A stretch of DNA of 36,521 nucleotides from Scatosoma sp045658805 (GTDB lineage: Bacteria; Bacillota; Clostridia; Christensenellales; Borkfalkiaceae): positions 1-36,521 of the forward strand of contig JAZOVQ010000003.1 in NCBI GenBank assembly GCA_045658805.1. Reading direction: 5' to 3'. A model generated the notes under the pieces. The model saw only the letters and a list, made by a program, of their open reading frames with translations. It did no database searches and was not told the DNA's origin. Positions 8,072 through 16,329 of this stretch are shown here, piece by piece. The translations under genes and the position numbers were made by a program. How positions within the stretch are numbered: the first letter of the stretch is position 1; every line of letters starts with the position of its first letter.

Positions 8072-9241
8072 TTACTTTTCGGTAATGCCCTTTAACATAC
8101 CTTGACCGTTAGGGCGTTCACACATAAGTTCGGCATACTTAACAAGCGTTGCCGTATAGATAGGCTTACCAGGCACTTGCTTTAAGATTTTCCCGTCCTC
8201 GCCTTCCAACCATTGCCAATCGCAAAGCTGATGCAATTTAAAATCGTCCGTATTAAGAAGATACATACAGCCAGCAGGGCAGAAACGGTCAACGACAATG
8301 GGAATACCGTTATAGCTCATTGCCGTGAAACCGCCGTCAAACTGCATGGTAGGCAACACAACGTTGAAGGATTTGAAATATTCAAAAAGCGCACGTCTTA
8401 CACCCCAAGAGCAAACGATAAAGTTCACTTTGCTGCCCGAATTTTCTTCAATAACGTCTATCGCCTTTTGAATTTTCGCTTCCGTAATATCCCCCACCTT
8501 GTCCGAAATATAAGGCTTCATAAAGGATGCCTTTCTATCCACGCCGTAAATCTCCTTATCCGAGAACAACGCGCCAAGACCGGTAATTTCATAGCCGGCG
8601 GATTCATGAATCGCCACGCCGAAACCTACTTCCGCATCGTCCTCGCTAAATTCAGAACCGTCTACGATAATACATTTTTCCTCGCGGTCAATGCTGATAA
8701 TTCTACGGTTGAAGACGTTGCTCCATTCTTTCATGTCCTCGGTATACACGTCGATAATCATACCTTCCGCCAAACCGTTCACGCTGTCCAAGAAGATAAT
8801 ATTACCAGGCGCTACGCCGACAATGCTTGCAATTCTGCCCGTACCGTCGCCGAAGAGCATTCTGCCGAAGTTAAAGGAAGCGCTTTTCACAAGCGAATCC
8901 ATTTCATCGTTAAGCAAATTGACAAACGCGCCCTCATTATTCGCCGACGCGCGGATTGCCTTATCGGAAATTTCAATCGTACCGTACAAATTTTTCAAAG
9001 TCGCCACAAATTGCGTATATTCATTGGGTGCAGATTTAGGAAGCGCGCCCGTTTCACTGCCCGCGCCGATACCGCCGTTGATACCGATACGGATAGCTTT
9101 ACGCACGTCCTTACCCACCACGCTTGCGCTCGTTTGCTGAATTTTTGCAAGCAAGGGATTGGTTTTCATATTCAAAGCCTCGGTCACTGCGCCGAGATAA
9201 AAAGATTTCAATGCATTATCTGCCGTTTGAAGAGTTACCAT
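8072..9241 (-). CDS. Major capsid protein (HK97 fold likely)
   Basis: 389 residues. The start MVTLQTADNALKSFYLGAVTEALN, a Gly-rich strand GINGGIGAGSETGALP, the helix region LLNDEMDSLVKSASFNFGRMLFGDGTG and a late block with SWGVRRALFEYFKSF are typical of phage major capsid proteins. No prohead protease gene is nearby and no delta domain is obvious, in agreement with the separate scaffold gene upstream. A GGAG site precedes the ATG. It would form the icosahedral shell around packaged DNA. Confidence 0.8.
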   Translation of the reverse strand: MVTLQTADNALKSFYLGAVTEALNMKTNPLLAKIQQTSASVVGKDVRKAIRIGINGGIGAGSETGALPKSAPNEYTQFVATLKNLYGTIEISDKAIRASANNEGAFVNLLNDEMDSLVKSASFNFGRMLFGDGTGRIASIVGVAPGNIIFLDSVNGLAEGMIIDVYTEDMKEWSNVFNRRIISIDREEKCIIVDGSEFSEDDAEVGFGVAIHESAGYEITGLGALFSDKEIYGVDRKASFMKPYISDKVGDITEAKIQKAIDVIEENSGSKVNFIVCSWGVRRALFEYFKSFNVVLPTMQFDGGFTAMSYNGIPIVVDRFCPAGCMYLLNTDDFKLHQLCDWQWLEGEDGKILKQVPGKPIYTATLVKYAELMCERPNGQGMLKGITEK

Positions 9242-9319
9242 ATTTTTTTCTCCTTATTCTATCATTTTTTATTTTTTATTTTGCCAAAACATACTGGCAT
9301 AGGCGTTTTTCCGCCCGAT

Positions 9320-10117
9320 TTAATCGCAAACGACGGGCTTTTTAAAATACTGTAACGCCATTATACCCGCCTCGCTAATATTTTTAGCACGCATAGGCGG
9401 CGTAGTCATTACGCCCGTCCCAGCTGCCGTCAAGGGCGCGCCCGACTTCCCTAACGAGGACAAATATTCCCCAATCACACGAAGCCGAACGCTTTCGTCC
9501 TGGCAAACCTGCGCATAGAGGTCGTCCGAAGTATCGCCGTTCTCCTTTGTTGCGACAGACGAAGCCACCGTATTATTCACCGCTTCCCCATTTGCAAACG
9601 CCCCCTCGTCCTTTTCCAAACCGACGGTTTGTTTGCTTTGCGTACACGTATTGGATACCAAGCCGTCCTCTTTGCCAATCGTTGCCAAATCCTCGTCCGC
9701 CGCGGCGCGCGTTTCCGAAGCGTCCATTGAGGTTTTTACCGTTACGGGTTTCAAATCCTTTTCCGCCGATTGCGGCAAAGCGCAAAGCTCCGCTACAAAT
9801 CGGTCAAATTCCTTTGCGGCAAGCCGTCTCGCAGAAGCAATCTTACGGAGTTTTTCCACCCCCGATTCTTCCTCGTCCGCCTCGCCCGATTTAAAATTGT
9901 CCGCAATTTTTTCCAGCTCTTTCAGCTTTTGGCTTCGTCTTGTAAACTCCGCCTGCAACGAGCCGTAAGCCCTCGCAAGGGCGTCCACGTCTTTAAACTT
10001 TTCGGGAACTGCCGAGGCATTTTGCGGAGCGCCCGTCTTTACGACGTCCTCCCTATCCACCGTCTTTTCTTCCTCCGCCCGAATCTCATTCACGCAAACG
10101 TTCTCCTCTCTTTCCAT
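9320..10117 (-). CDS. Phage scaffolding protein
   Basis: 265 residues, strongly charged and helical: an acidic N terminus, KFKDVDALARAYGSLQAEFTRRSQKLKELEKIAD (a typical scaffold segment, about residues 40-75), then a low-complexity middle. The tail is hydrophobic and basic (MRAKNISEAGIMALQYFKKP) and may bind coat protein. It lies between portal and major capsid genes, the normal place. GGGGG precedes the ATG. Confidence 0.72.
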   Translation of the reverse strand: MEREENVCVNEIRAEEEKTVDREDVVKTGAPQNASAVPEKFKDVDALARAYGSLQAEFTRRSQKLKELEKIADNFKSGEADEEESGVEKLRKIASARRLAAKEFDRFVAELCALPQSAEKDLKPVTVKTSMDASETRAAADEDLATIGKEDGLVSNTCTQSKQTVGLEKDEGAFANGEAVNNTVASSVATKENGDTSDDLYAQVCQDESVRLRVIGEYLSSLGKSGAPLTAAGTGVMTTPPMRAKNISEAGIMALQYFKKPVVCD

Positions 10118-10129
10118 ATTTTCCCCCTT

Positions 10130-12052
10130 TTACATTTTATTTTTTTCCGCGTCCTCAACGATCTCCCCACCGCCAAAGCCGCTTGCTTTCATACGATTAT
10201 GCGCCGCCATGTGCGCCAAAAATCTCTTTTTAATATCCTCTTTATTGCCCACTCTTTTAAACTCACCCGACAGCAAAAATCTCGTATGCTCGTCGATATG
10301 CATATCGTGATCGTCGTAAACGTCGGGCGTTATTTCCGCCGTTTTCAGTTCCAAATTTTCCTCGCTTGCTTTCGCGGTATGCAACGCGGAAATATCCCTT
10401 GCGTTTTCATAACTGCCAAACCCAAACGCATCCAAAATTCTATTTTTATTTTCCTGTGTTAAATTCCCTTTCTCGTCGGTAAGCAAACCCGCCTCGTAAA
10501 GCTGCATCAACACGTTACGCTTTTCTTCGGGCGTGGAAGTATCCTGCGATTCAAACTGTACGTCGTTGACGGACAAACCGCCTGCATTAAAATAATGCAC
10601 CTGCGTTTTCTTGTTTTCCCCTGCCAACGTCATCATTCTCGCCGAGCCTGCAAACTGTCTATACAAACGCAAAATTTGTCTGCCAACCTCTTTCAACGCC
10701 AAATCCACACTCTTTATCGTAGCGGACAATCTCGAATCGTCCTGCGAAATCAACAACTGCAAACCCGTTGCGCTCGTAACGCGCATCGGCGTGGAATTTT
10801 GCGACAAATCACTTACACCGCTAATGAGCGAAAACTCTTTTTCCAACCATTCTTCTTCGTCCTTAAAGGCGGTAGGCACACTGCCGCAATCAAGCATTTC
10901 AGGGGCTTTGCCGCCCTGTCTATACACCAACACTTTACCAGGCAGCAAGCCTTCTTCCGTCAACTCATCCGTATCCACCGAGCCGTCCTCTACCGTCAAA
11001 ACCCCCATTGAAAGTCTATTTAAAAACTCATGTTTACGGTTTCTAACAGCGTTGTAGGCACGCTGTACAGGGATAAGTCTGTCAATAATACTGCACCCGA
11101 AAAAAGTCCCGGGCAAACGCATACAATCCTGCTTGATAAACGGAAAGGTTCGCTCACTGCGCTCGCCGTTGATATAGGGCAACGGTCCGGCGTACAACAA
11201 CTTTTCCCCCGCGACAATCTCCAACCGCCCTTCAGGATTTTCCTCCGTCGGTCTTGTGTATCTCTCAATCAAAACTTCCCCTTCGCGAATGCTTGCGGAA
11301 TCCGCGCCTGACATTTGCGACGGCAATTTCCCTGCAGAGGGCTCGCCATAGCCCATAATCCCCGAAATAGGACGGCCCGCCACCGTCACGCCAAAACGTT
11401 CCTTAATATAATCCACGCTCACAGGTTGGGCGTGAATTAAGCTTTGCACGCTATCCAAATCCTCGACGTTCATTCTATCGGGGAAAATCTCAAACGGCGA
11501 CACCGCCGACACACGCACTTCGCCCTCGTAAACGGGCTTATTTTTCTCGTCAATCGCTACCTGCCTACCGCCTTTTTCTTCCCAAACCACTTTATAAAAG
11601 GAACTACCGCAGGTTTCCGACCACACGGTTGCTTTGGAAATTACGCCGTCCAGCCCAATACGCTCACGCACGTATTTTAAAATACCCGTTGCCAAATTTG
11701 CGGCTTTCACGTCCCCGTCCTCATCAGAAAAGGCGCGCACTTTCAATTCAGGTCTGCGCTTTTCCAGCTTCGCCACACGTGCGTCCACCATAGGCGCAAT
11801 ATGATTAAATACCCTGCGCGATTGCCAATAAAATTGTTGATCCTCTTCTTCCACGCCCCCAAACGGCGACACGTCGCAATATTGGTTTCCGCTTAAAAAG
11901 TTAATGTTCAAAATCCAACCGCTTTCCACGCTTCGTCTTTCTTCCGCGCGTCTATGATAATCAGAACTGACGTCCGCGGCAATCCTTGCGTCTTCCGCCT
12001 CTTTCCTCACCCTTTCTATCTCCTTTGCGTTTGCTTTTTTCTCAAAAATCAT
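10130..12052 (-). CDS. Phage portal protein, P22-like
   Basis: 640 residues, in the size range of P22-type portals. The N terminus has a charged helix, then FLSGNQYCDVSPFGG and a repeat of ARVAKLEKRRPELKVRAFSDEDGD, typical of this portal group; the C-terminal half has helices such as LKEVGRQILRLYRQFAG. The dodecameric portal is the DNA entry and exit channel and docks the terminase. The start ATG overlaps the stop of the small gene upstream (ATGA). Confidence 0.8.
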   Translation of the reverse strand: MIFEKKANAKEIERVRKEAEDARIAADVSSDYHRRAEERRSVESGWILNINFLSGNQYCDVSPFGGVEEEDQQFYWQSRRVFNHIAPMVDARVAKLEKRRPELKVRAFSDEDGDVKAANLATGILKYVRERIGLDGVISKATVWSETCGSSFYKVVWEEKGGRQVAIDEKNKPVYEGEVRVSAVSPFEIFPDRMNVEDLDSVQSLIHAQPVSVDYIKERFGVTVAGRPISGIMGYGEPSAGKLPSQMSGADSASIREGEVLIERYTRPTEENPEGRLEIVAGEKLLYAGPLPYINGERSERTFPFIKQDCMRLPGTFFGCSIIDRLIPVQRAYNAVRNRKHEFLNRLSMGVLTVEDGSVDTDELTEEGLLPGKVLVYRQGGKAPEMLDCGSVPTAFKDEEEWLEKEFSLISGVSDLSQNSTPMRVTSATGLQLLISQDDSRLSATIKSVDLALKEVGRQILRLYRQFAGSARMMTLAGENKKTQVHYFNAGGLSVNDVQFESQDTSTPEEKRNVLMQLYEAGLLTDEKGNLTQENKNRILDAFGFGSYENARDISALHTAKASEENLELKTAEITPDVYDDHDMHIDEHTRFLLSGEFKRVGNKEDIKKRFLAHMAAHNRMKASGFGGGEIVEDAEKNKM

Positions 12053-12492
12053 TCCTTATCCTCCTTTTTAGAAAGAGCGCGCGCTTTGCCCGTCCCCTTT
12101 CTTCCCGTCTTTTTGACGGATTTTTTCACACTCTTTGCCTTCACGCCTTTACCATAAGCACTCTTTTTCGACGGGGCGGATTTCTCCTTCGTCACTCTCA
12201 CCGATTTTTCTTCTTCGCCCTGCGCATTAGAAAGTGCCGACAGCAATTTCAAGCGTTCTTCTTCCAATTGTTCTTCCGACCAAGCGGCATATTCCTCGCC
12301 GCCGCTTTCCGCAAGCAACAGTTGCACCGCTTTCAAATCGGGCGGCACGTCCTTTTTTGTCTTTTTTCGTTTGGTCAGCTTCAATTCCCCATCCACTTCC
12401 GCATATTCCTCCGTCACTTCCGCCACTTGATACCCAAGCGCCACCTTCAACAGCGCGTCGTTTATTTTATCCGATTTTTCTTTTTTTGCCAT
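12049..12492 (-). CDS. Small Lys-rich phage protein, possible TerS-related
   Basis: 147 residues. The first half (LLKVALGYQVAEVTEEY, KLTKRKKTKKDVPPDLKA) resembles the C-terminal part of several phage small terminase subunits, where a VPPDLxAxxxxL motif follows a Lys-rich strand. The last third is extremely Lys/Ser rich and probably binds nucleic acid without a defined fold. No helix-turn-helix is evident. It sits between large terminase and portal and overlaps the portal start. TerS is a suggestion only; it may instead be an unrelated packaging accessory. Confidence 0.5.
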   Translation of the reverse strand: MAKKEKSDKINDALLKVALGYQVAEVTEEYAEVDGELKLTKRKKTKKDVPPDLKAVQLLLAESGGEEYAAWSEEQLEEERLKLLSALSNAQGEEEKSVRVTKEKSAPSKKSAYGKGVKAKSVKKSVKKTGRKGTGKARALSKKEDKE

Positions 12493-12550
12493 ACGCCCTC
12501 CCTAACGCCTATTTTTCCTTTTCAACTCGTACCTGCCCCCTCCTTTTCAC

Positions 12551-13987
12551 TTACAAATCAAATCTTCTCCCCTTTTTCAACGCGCGAAATCTTCTCTCTT
12601 TATCCCTTTGAATAACCGATTTTTCTTCTTCCTTCGGGGTCTTTTTAGGTCTTGTCATCAAATAATAACGCATCTCGTCCAAGCAATGATCGTCCGTCTT
12701 TTTCGGCGTATCGCCGTTCCCCCAATAATACCCCTTCAATTCTCTAATCAAGTTTACGCAAGTGTTAAAGATATAGATATTCGGCAATCCATTTTTGGGG
12801 TTGAGATAGCTTTTCACCCTCGCAATCCCCGAAAACAAATCCTTTTCCACGTCAGGATTAACCAAAATCCCACGCTCGTAAAAGAGTTCAACAACACTTT
12901 TCACGCTCCCTAGCGTTCGTTGCTTAGCGGCGCTGTCGATCAAAGCGCGCACCCTGCCCTTTCCGTCGTAATGCCAACCTATTTTCTCACAAATATCCTT
13001 TATCGCCGCCGCATGAAAATCAATATCCCGCCCTGCGGCAAAATGCTCGTATACAACGTACACGTTATCGTCAAAATCCACCGCATACCAATGCGCCGAC
13101 AGCGGATTATTTAGCCCTGGGTCAATGGAAACAATATCCTGCCAATCTTTAGGCAAGGGAAAGGGCTCGATAACGTGCACCTGCTCGTCAAATTCAGGAT
13201 AGACCAGCCCCGTAGACGAAGCAAACTTCCCATACCGTCTTGCCTGCAAGGTATTCTCGTCCATACTCCCTTCCATACGAGCAATTTCCTCTTTGTCGAG
13301 GTACGGATTGTCGCTCCATTCCATAAACTCGTACCAAACTTCAGGATCGTTGTGCCTATTTAGGAAAATTTCATTATACACAAAGGTCAGCCCCTTTAAA
13401 GGCGTCATTGTGCCAAACACTTCCCCCTTGCGGTCCACGACGCGCATACGGCACTCGTCGTATACGTCTTCGGGCGGTTCTTCGTCAAACCACACAAAAT
13501 CCAACGACGTCCCTTGAAACTTCTCACGCCCTTGATCACAGCTTTTAAACCCGATTATCGAGCTGCCTCCCAGTGCGCTTTTTACACGGATAAAATCAAT
13601 AATCCCATGTTCAGGCGCGTCCTTGCGCCCGCTTTGCATAACGATATCCTCAATCCAATCCCTGCGCAAATACTGCAAAATTTTCTTTTGCGCAACGTCG
13701 CGTTGCACCTGCGCCGACAGCGACACCACCCAGCCTCGCACGTCCGATTTATTCTCCTTATAAGGGTGAATCCCCCTCGCCAAATACACACACTCGGCGG
13801 CGCCGCACTCCGTTTTTCCCGAACGGTTTCCCCCAAACACCCAACGATTTCGTTTCCCGCATTTATGAAAAGCCACCTGCTTTTCATGCTTCACCTCACC
13901 GCTGTTATAGGCCGCCAGCTTATCCCCCTCGCGCCGCCTTTTCAATTCCGCCTCAATGCGCACCAACTTTTCTACAATATCTCTCAT
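12551..13987 (-). CDS. terL: Phage terminase large subunit
   Basis: Packaging ATPase and nuclease. From ATG 13987 (MRDIVEKLVR, with AGGG upstream) it has 478 residues; the open frame goes on to 14125 but the extra part is not like the family. Walker A GGNRSGKT (52-59), Walker B DFVWFDEE (163-170), coupling motif GTMTP (192-196). The RNase H-like nuclease keeps Asp289 (SIDPG), Asp351 (LIDSA) and the TDDHCLDEMRYYL block. All key acidic residues are present, so it looks active. It is the most diagnostic phage gene here. Confidence 0.92.
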   Translation of the reverse strand: MRDIVEKLVRIEAELKRRREGDKLAAYNSGEVKHEKQVAFHKCGKRNRWVFGGNRSGKTECGAAECVYLARGIHPYKENKSDVRGWVVSLSAQVQRDVAQKKILQYLRRDWIEDIVMQSGRKDAPEHGIIDFIRVKSALGGSSIIGFKSCDQGREKFQGTSLDFVWFDEEPPEDVYDECRMRVVDRKGEVFGTMTPLKGLTFVYNEIFLNRHNDPEVWYEFMEWSDNPYLDKEEIARMEGSMDENTLQARRYGKFASSTGLVYPEFDEQVHVIEPFPLPKDWQDIVSIDPGLNNPLSAHWYAVDFDDNVYVVYEHFAAGRDIDFHAAAIKDICEKIGWHYDGKGRVRALIDSAAKQRTLGSVKSVVELFYERGILVNPDVEKDLFSGIARVKSYLNPKNGLPNIYIFNTCVNLIRELKGYYWGNGDTPKKTDDHCLDEMRYYLMTRPKKTPKEEEKSVIQRDKERRFRALKKGRRFDL

Positions 13988-14133
13988 AATCCCTGCTAAA
14001 CAGCCAAAAAATCCCCTTTCTTCCCCTTTATAATGGAACAAGCGCACGAGCTTGCGCCATAGTTTATAACCAAATCCAAAATCAGTCGAACACACCGCCA
14101 AATGCGGTTCACCAGACAAACGCACGAAACGCT

Positions 14134-14904
14134 ATGAACAAAATCCTACGCGCGGCGCTAACGCTGCTTTTCAGCTTCGCATACATATTTTTCCCCACGT
14201 ACGCCCTCGCACACGCGCCCGTCCGTTCTTTTGCGGTACACGCGCAAACGTCCTCCGTACAAACGCCGTTGCCCAGCGTAGGCGATTATGCCTGCCTGCA
14301 AACGAGCGGCGCCTTTTTCTACAGCGCGCCCAGCGCCGACAGCGGTTTGTTTTTGCTCCCGAAAAGCTATTACGTCAAACTGCTTGCCTACGCCGCCGAT
14401 TATTGCAAAATCGAATACCAAACGGATACGGACGGCTATCAAAAACTCATTGGCTACGCCGAAACGCAAGCGTTGACCTTTGTCGATTACACCCCCAAAC
14501 GTCCTTATTTTTCTTACCTTTTCGAGATCCGCTATCAGCTCGGCGACGGATTGCAACCCGCTTCCGATTTCCTCACCGAAATCACCTTTAATTGCGCCTA
14601 TTACGGAGATTATACCGTCGGCTCCAACACCTATTGCTACGTGCTTCGAAACGGAGAATTCGGCTATGTTCCCAAGCCCTCGTCTATTGTAATAGACGAA
14701 AATACCGAATACGCCGATTACCTCGCCTCGCTTACACCGCCGACAGAAACGCCCACGCCGACGCCGACGACACCCGATGCTACGGAAAATGCGCCCCCCG
14801 TCCAAATTGGAATTTTGGTCGCGCTGTGCTTGCTTGTACCGCTGTTGGCAGCGCTCATATTAAAACCGCCCCGCCGTCCGCCGTATGAAAATAACGATTT
14901 TTAA
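14134..14904 (+). CDS. Secreted SH3-like protein with C-terminal membrane anchor
   Basis: 256 residues on the strand opposite to the phage genes around it. Residues 1-26 form a signal peptide (a hydrophobic stretch ending TYALA), then one or two SH3b-like segments (DYACLQTSGAFFYSAP... IEYQTD... LIGYAE), a Thr/Pro linker (PTETPTPTPTTP), a membrane helix near 225-243 and a short tail ending NNDF. Architecture and the SH3-like pattern match the C-terminal part of the 792-residue protein at 16454. I see no good ribosome site. Function unknown; it could be a moron gene or a displaced host gene. Confidence 0.7.
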   Translation: MNKILRAALTLLFSFAYIFFPTYALAHAPVRSFAVHAQTSSVQTPLPSVGDYACLQTSGAFFYSAPSADSGLFLLPKSYYVKLLAYAADYCKIEYQTDTDGYQKLIGYAETQALTFVDYTPKRPYFSYLFEIRYQLGDGLQPASDFLTEITFNCAYYGDYTVGSNTYCYVLRNGEFGYVPKPSSIVIDENTEYADYLASLTPPTETPTPTPTTPDATENAPPVQIGILVALCLLVPLLAALILKPPRRPPYENNDF

Positions 14905-14909
14905 AAAAC

Positions 14910-15458
14910 TTATGTACCCAGCCAAAACGAAGTACGTCCGCTTGTTTCGTCGGAAAGGGGCAACGTCCGTTGCTTCTCTTTGCGTTTGTTCTCATTGCGC
15001 TGCCGCTGTTCTTTTTTATTGACCAGCTTTTGTACCCTTTCAAAAATATCCAGCTTTGCAAAGTCCCTCTCGTACACTTCTTTTGTCAGCCCGGCGCATT
15101 GTAACATTGCCGCCACTTTTTCAGACACTCGGTTTTGCCTACGAAAATATTGCCGTTCGCTTTCCGCCGTTTCCCAATGCTCCTTTACCGCCGCGCGGCG
15201 CTTTCCAAAATATCGTACGGCAAGCAAATCCCTCTCCTCGTCCGTCAGCTTCGCAAACTCCTTCTCCATCAAATTTTTCAGCCAAAGCAATTTATTTTTT
15301 TGGATAATTTCTTCCGCCAAATAAATTGCCAAATTTTCCGCTGAAATCGAATTGTTATACGAGAGCAACGCCTTGTTTTTTATATGATCGGCGTAAGCGT
15401 TATGCATCGACCTAAAAACGGGATACGCATACAACGCCACCTTCACGAAATTTTCCAA
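14910..15458 (-). CDS. First gene of the phage cassette, sigma/HTH-like protein
   Basis: 182 residues, helical and very basic at the C terminus (KKEQRQRNENKRKEKQ). LTDEERDLLAVRYFGKRRAA resembles the start of a sigma-region-4 or ArpU-like helix-turn-helix seen in phage late-gene activators; small terminase is the other option because it precedes the large terminase. The start is TTG at 15458, supported by GAGAGGTG about 8 nt upstream. Its 3' end faces the plus-strand secreted gene with only 5 bp between. Confidence 0.6.
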   Translation of the reverse strand: MENFVKVALYAYPVFRSMHNAYADHIKNKALLSYNNSISAENLAIYLAEEIIQKNKLLWLKNLMEKEFAKLTDEERDLLAVRYFGKRRAAVKEHWETAESERQYFRRQNRVSEKVAAMLQCAGLTKEVYERDFAKLDIFERVQKLVNKKEQRQRNENKRKEKQRTLPLSDETSGRTSFWLGT

Positions 15459-15634
15459 ACAAAATCACCTCTCTTTATCGCAAATTTTTTAAAAATCCAA
15501 AGAAAAACGTCTACACTTTCGTCAGGCATTTTTCAATTGAACCCACGTCCGCCGCACTTGTCGCGAAGGACGGGCTTATTATGTCACCAACCGCCAAAAA
15601 AAGCAAGAGGTTCCTGCCATGATTTCACAAAATC

Positions 15635-15648
15635 CGAACATTTGTTCG
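15635..15648. promoter_or_regulatory. LexA-like SOS box
   Basis: CGAACATTTGTTCG is an inverted repeat that matches the Firmicute LexA consensus CGAACRNRYGTTCG at 13 of 14 positions. It lies about 180 bp upstream of the first cassette gene. I cannot point to a strong promoter directly over it on either strand. Confidence 0.6.
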
Positions 15649-15847
15649 TTTTTATGAAAGGAATAGTGGCGTTTAAATATGACATACGTATGCCTATTAA
15701 GTGAAAAAACGACCGTTTTCGCCCCTTTCAAAGCAATATAGGCAGGGCGAACACCCGAACGAACAAACGAACGAACTTTTTTCGAAAAATGAAAAAAGCG
15801 AACCTTTTTTAGGTCCGTTTTCCGCTATCAAACGCGCCTTACCCCCT

Positions 15848-15933
15848 TACCATTAAACGAACAGTAACTGTAAACCGTCGATGTTCAATCCTCAACTAAC
15901 CCGTTTTAAATACAAGGTCAAGCGGAACGCTTG
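15848..15933 (+). repeat. 86-bp direct repeat, copy 1
   Basis: Identical by eye to 16156-16241 (offset 308 bp). It ends in the hairpin CAAGCG-GAA-CGCTTG. A 25-bp piece of it recurs at 15995-16019. Confidence 0.92.
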
Positions 15934-15982
15934 GGAACGCTTGCGAACGGTATCGGGATAGCGTTACCGCCCAACAACCAAC

Positions 15983-16150
15983 TTTGTATCGTTGAAATAC
16001 AAGGTCAAGCGGAACGCTTACTTGACGGCTTTCGCCGTAATGGCGCAACCTATGGTTGCTTATTTTGTGTCCGTTACCGCCTCACGGCGGCGATTGCCAT
16101 CGAGGCTTTAAGGCTCTGCCTTAAAAATCCGTAAGGGACAATGCCCCTTA
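15983..16150 (+). ncRNA. Hairpin-rich core, possible structured RNA or palindromic element
   Basis: Successive hairpins: TTGTAT/ATACAA, ACGGC/GCCGT (16025-16038), GCAACC/GGTTGC (16045-16059), and a four-way junction at 16069-16139 whose outer 9-bp helix (one mismatch) holds three small hairpins. A competing TAAGGG/CCCTTA hairpin (16132-16150) overlaps its 3' side. No promoter is obvious, so transcription is unproven; it may be a dispersed palindromic DNA repeat. Confidence 0.35.
15995..16019 (+). repeat. 25-bp partial copy of the 86-bp repeat end
   Basis: Matches 15908-15932, the part with the AAGCG-GAA-CGCTT hairpin. Here GTCAAG and a following CTTGAC form an alternative stem. Confidence 0.85.
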
Positions 16151-16155
16151 ACCCA

Positions 16156-16241
16156 TACCATTAAACGAACAGTAACTGTAAACCGTCGATGTTCAATCCT
16201 CAACTAACCCGTTTTAAATACAAGGTCAAGCGGAACGCTTG
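16156..16241 (+). repeat. 86-bp direct repeat, copy 2
   Basis: Second copy of 15848-15933. The two copies flank the hairpin-rich core (15934-16155). Confidence 0.92.
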
Positions 16242-16275
16242 CTGGATGCAACGGCACGATACTGGAACGCTTGCG

Positions 16276-16329
16276 GACTGTAACTGAAAAGCATCAATAC
16301 ACAATCACCAACCCACTCGTTTTAAAAAC
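16276..16329 (+). repeat. Diverged third copy of the repeat core
   Basis: Aligns with the first part of the 86-bp repeat: GTAACTG near its start and CGTTTTAAA near its end are kept, with many substitutions between. Confidence 0.55.

Larger units (their letters stand above)
5478..15458 (-). mobile_element. Minimal phage head-and-neck cassette (prophage remnant, satellite or GTA-like)
   Basis: Nine minus-strand genes, most with short gaps or ATGA overlaps, follow the head-gene order of P22-type podoviruses: terminase, portal, scaffold, coat, adaptor, gp10-like hub. No integrase, repressor, replication, ejection, needle, tailspike or lysis gene is present, and I found no convincing att repeats at the ends. 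All frames are open and catalytic residues of the terminase are kept. One plus-strand secreted-protein gene (14134-14904) interrupts the direction. It lies between housekeeping dut-trmB and a membrane-protein/mgtE region. Confidence 0.75.

Noticed and set aside
8213..9355. 380-codon plus-strand frame opposite the major capsid gene
   Set aside because: Composition is typical of an antisense shadow (many His, Arg, Phe) and it crosses two well-formed phage genes.
12551..14125. Longer large-terminase start at 14125
   Set aside because: The first 46 residues do not look like the family and have no ribosome site; ATG 13987 begins a normal terminase N terminus.
14158..14805. 215-codon minus-strand frame opposite the secreted protein, in line with the phage genes
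   Set aside because: Direction fits the cassette, but the Arg/Gly-rich sequence has no domain, whereas the plus-strand frame has signal peptide, linker and membrane helix.
15500..15600. tRNA remnant or att site (GGGTTCAAT on the minus strand)
   Set aside because: Only a T-loop-like string; no acceptor or anticodon arm, and no matching direct repeat at the other cassette end (5.3-5.5 kb).
15655..15705. 16-codon ORF just after the SOS box
   Set aside because: No ribosome site, and no sign of coding beyond an open frame.
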